Shown piece by piece: positions 21,037 through 21,293 of a stretch of DNA of 21,293 bases (its first letter is position 1; each line of letters begins with the position of its first letter). The notes beneath the pieces are model-generated. The model made no database searches and was not told the origin of the DNA. It worked only from the letters and a program-made list of their open reading frames with translations. The position numbers and the translations under genes were made by a program. This DNA comes from Ichthyophonus hoferi (taxonomy: Eukaryota > Opisthokonta > Ichthyosporea > Ichthyophonida > Ichthyophonidae). Where the stretch lies: contig NAOQ01000173.1 of the NCBI GenBank assembly GCA_002751075.1, positions 63,695-84,987 of the forward strand, in the 5' to 3' direction.

Positions 21037-21080
21037 GTATTCATATCTGGACCAGATATTGCCATACCTTAACAACACGG

Positions 21081-21293
21081 AATACAATATAATACCATAC
21101 AATGCAATACAATACAATATAATGCAATATAATGGAATGCAATACAATATAATCCAGTGTCATGCAATACAATACAGTACAATATAACACTATATAATAT
21201 AGTATAAGACAATGCAATACAATACAATATAATACAATACAATACAATACAATACAATACAATACAATACAATACAATACAATACAATACAAT
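21081..21293. repeat. (ATACA)n pentanucleotide microsatellite
   Basis: The tract opens with mixed ATACA/ATATA/ATGCA pentamers and becomes pure (ATACA)n for about the last 65 nt, running off the window. Because 15 nt hold three pentamers, every frame reads as a five-residue peptide repeat (for example Tyr-Cys-Ile-Val-Leu on the minus strand), which is not a gene. It follows exon 2 of the ZNF277-like gene and is probably intronic. Confidence 0.95.

Noticed and set aside
21041-21292. Minus-strand open frames rich in Tyr-Cys-Ile-Val-Leu
   Set aside because: Pure translation of the (ATACA)n pentamer repeat.
1-21293. CRISPR arrays, tRNA genes, rRNA or bacterial operon signals
   Set aside because: The tandem arrays are all microsatellites without spacers. 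No tRNA A/B box pair was seen, and the genes are spliced eukaryotic genes.

Overview
The window is eukaryotic, AT-rich DNA with compact, intron-rich, single-copy genes. It holds parts or all of five protein-coding genes. Exons were joined by hand from GT-AG boundaries (one GC-AG) and reading-frame continuity, and four of the five proteins belong to recognisable families. Most introns are about 150-700 nt. Introns and spacers are rich in TTAA, TA and pentanucleotide microsatellites. Gene content and intron style point to an early-branching metazoan such as a sponge, but this is inference and the phylum cannot be fixed from the window alone.

Layout, left to right. (1) 356-3292, + strand: the last five coding exons of an importin-13/transportin-3-type karyopherin; its upstream exons lie before the window. 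(2) 3293-7607: spacer with three diverged copies of an interspersed repeat whose fourth copy sits in an importin intron. (3) 7608-12420, + strand: a complete 12-exon gene for mitochondrial trans-2-enoyl-CoA reductase (MECR, 369 aa). (4) 12421-14131: spacer. (5) 14132-15168, - strand: a two-exon gene for a 287-aa protein with a Glu-rich segment that I do not recognise. (6) 15169-16634: spacer shared by divergent genes. (7) 16635-17941, + strand: ribosomal protein eS12 (RPS12), with an apparent second C-terminal exon at 18038-18111. (8) 18112-20361: spacer. (9) 20362 to about 21036, + strand: the first two coding exons of a ZNF277-like zinc-finger gene, running off the window inside an (ATACA)n tract.

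The genes are unrelated housekeeping functions (nuclear transport, mitochondrial fatty-acid synthesis, translation, a zinc-finger protein) and do not form a pathway. The most interesting signal is in RPS12. Reading through a consensus-like 5' splice site gives the canonical animal-type C-terminus, followed at once by a polyadenylation-like hexamer. Splicing at that site instead joins a separate, in-frame exon encoding a second, different C-terminal tail that also looks like an eS12 end helix. This would produce two forms of a core 40S protein. A possible 21-nt in-frame microexon in MECR is the second lead.
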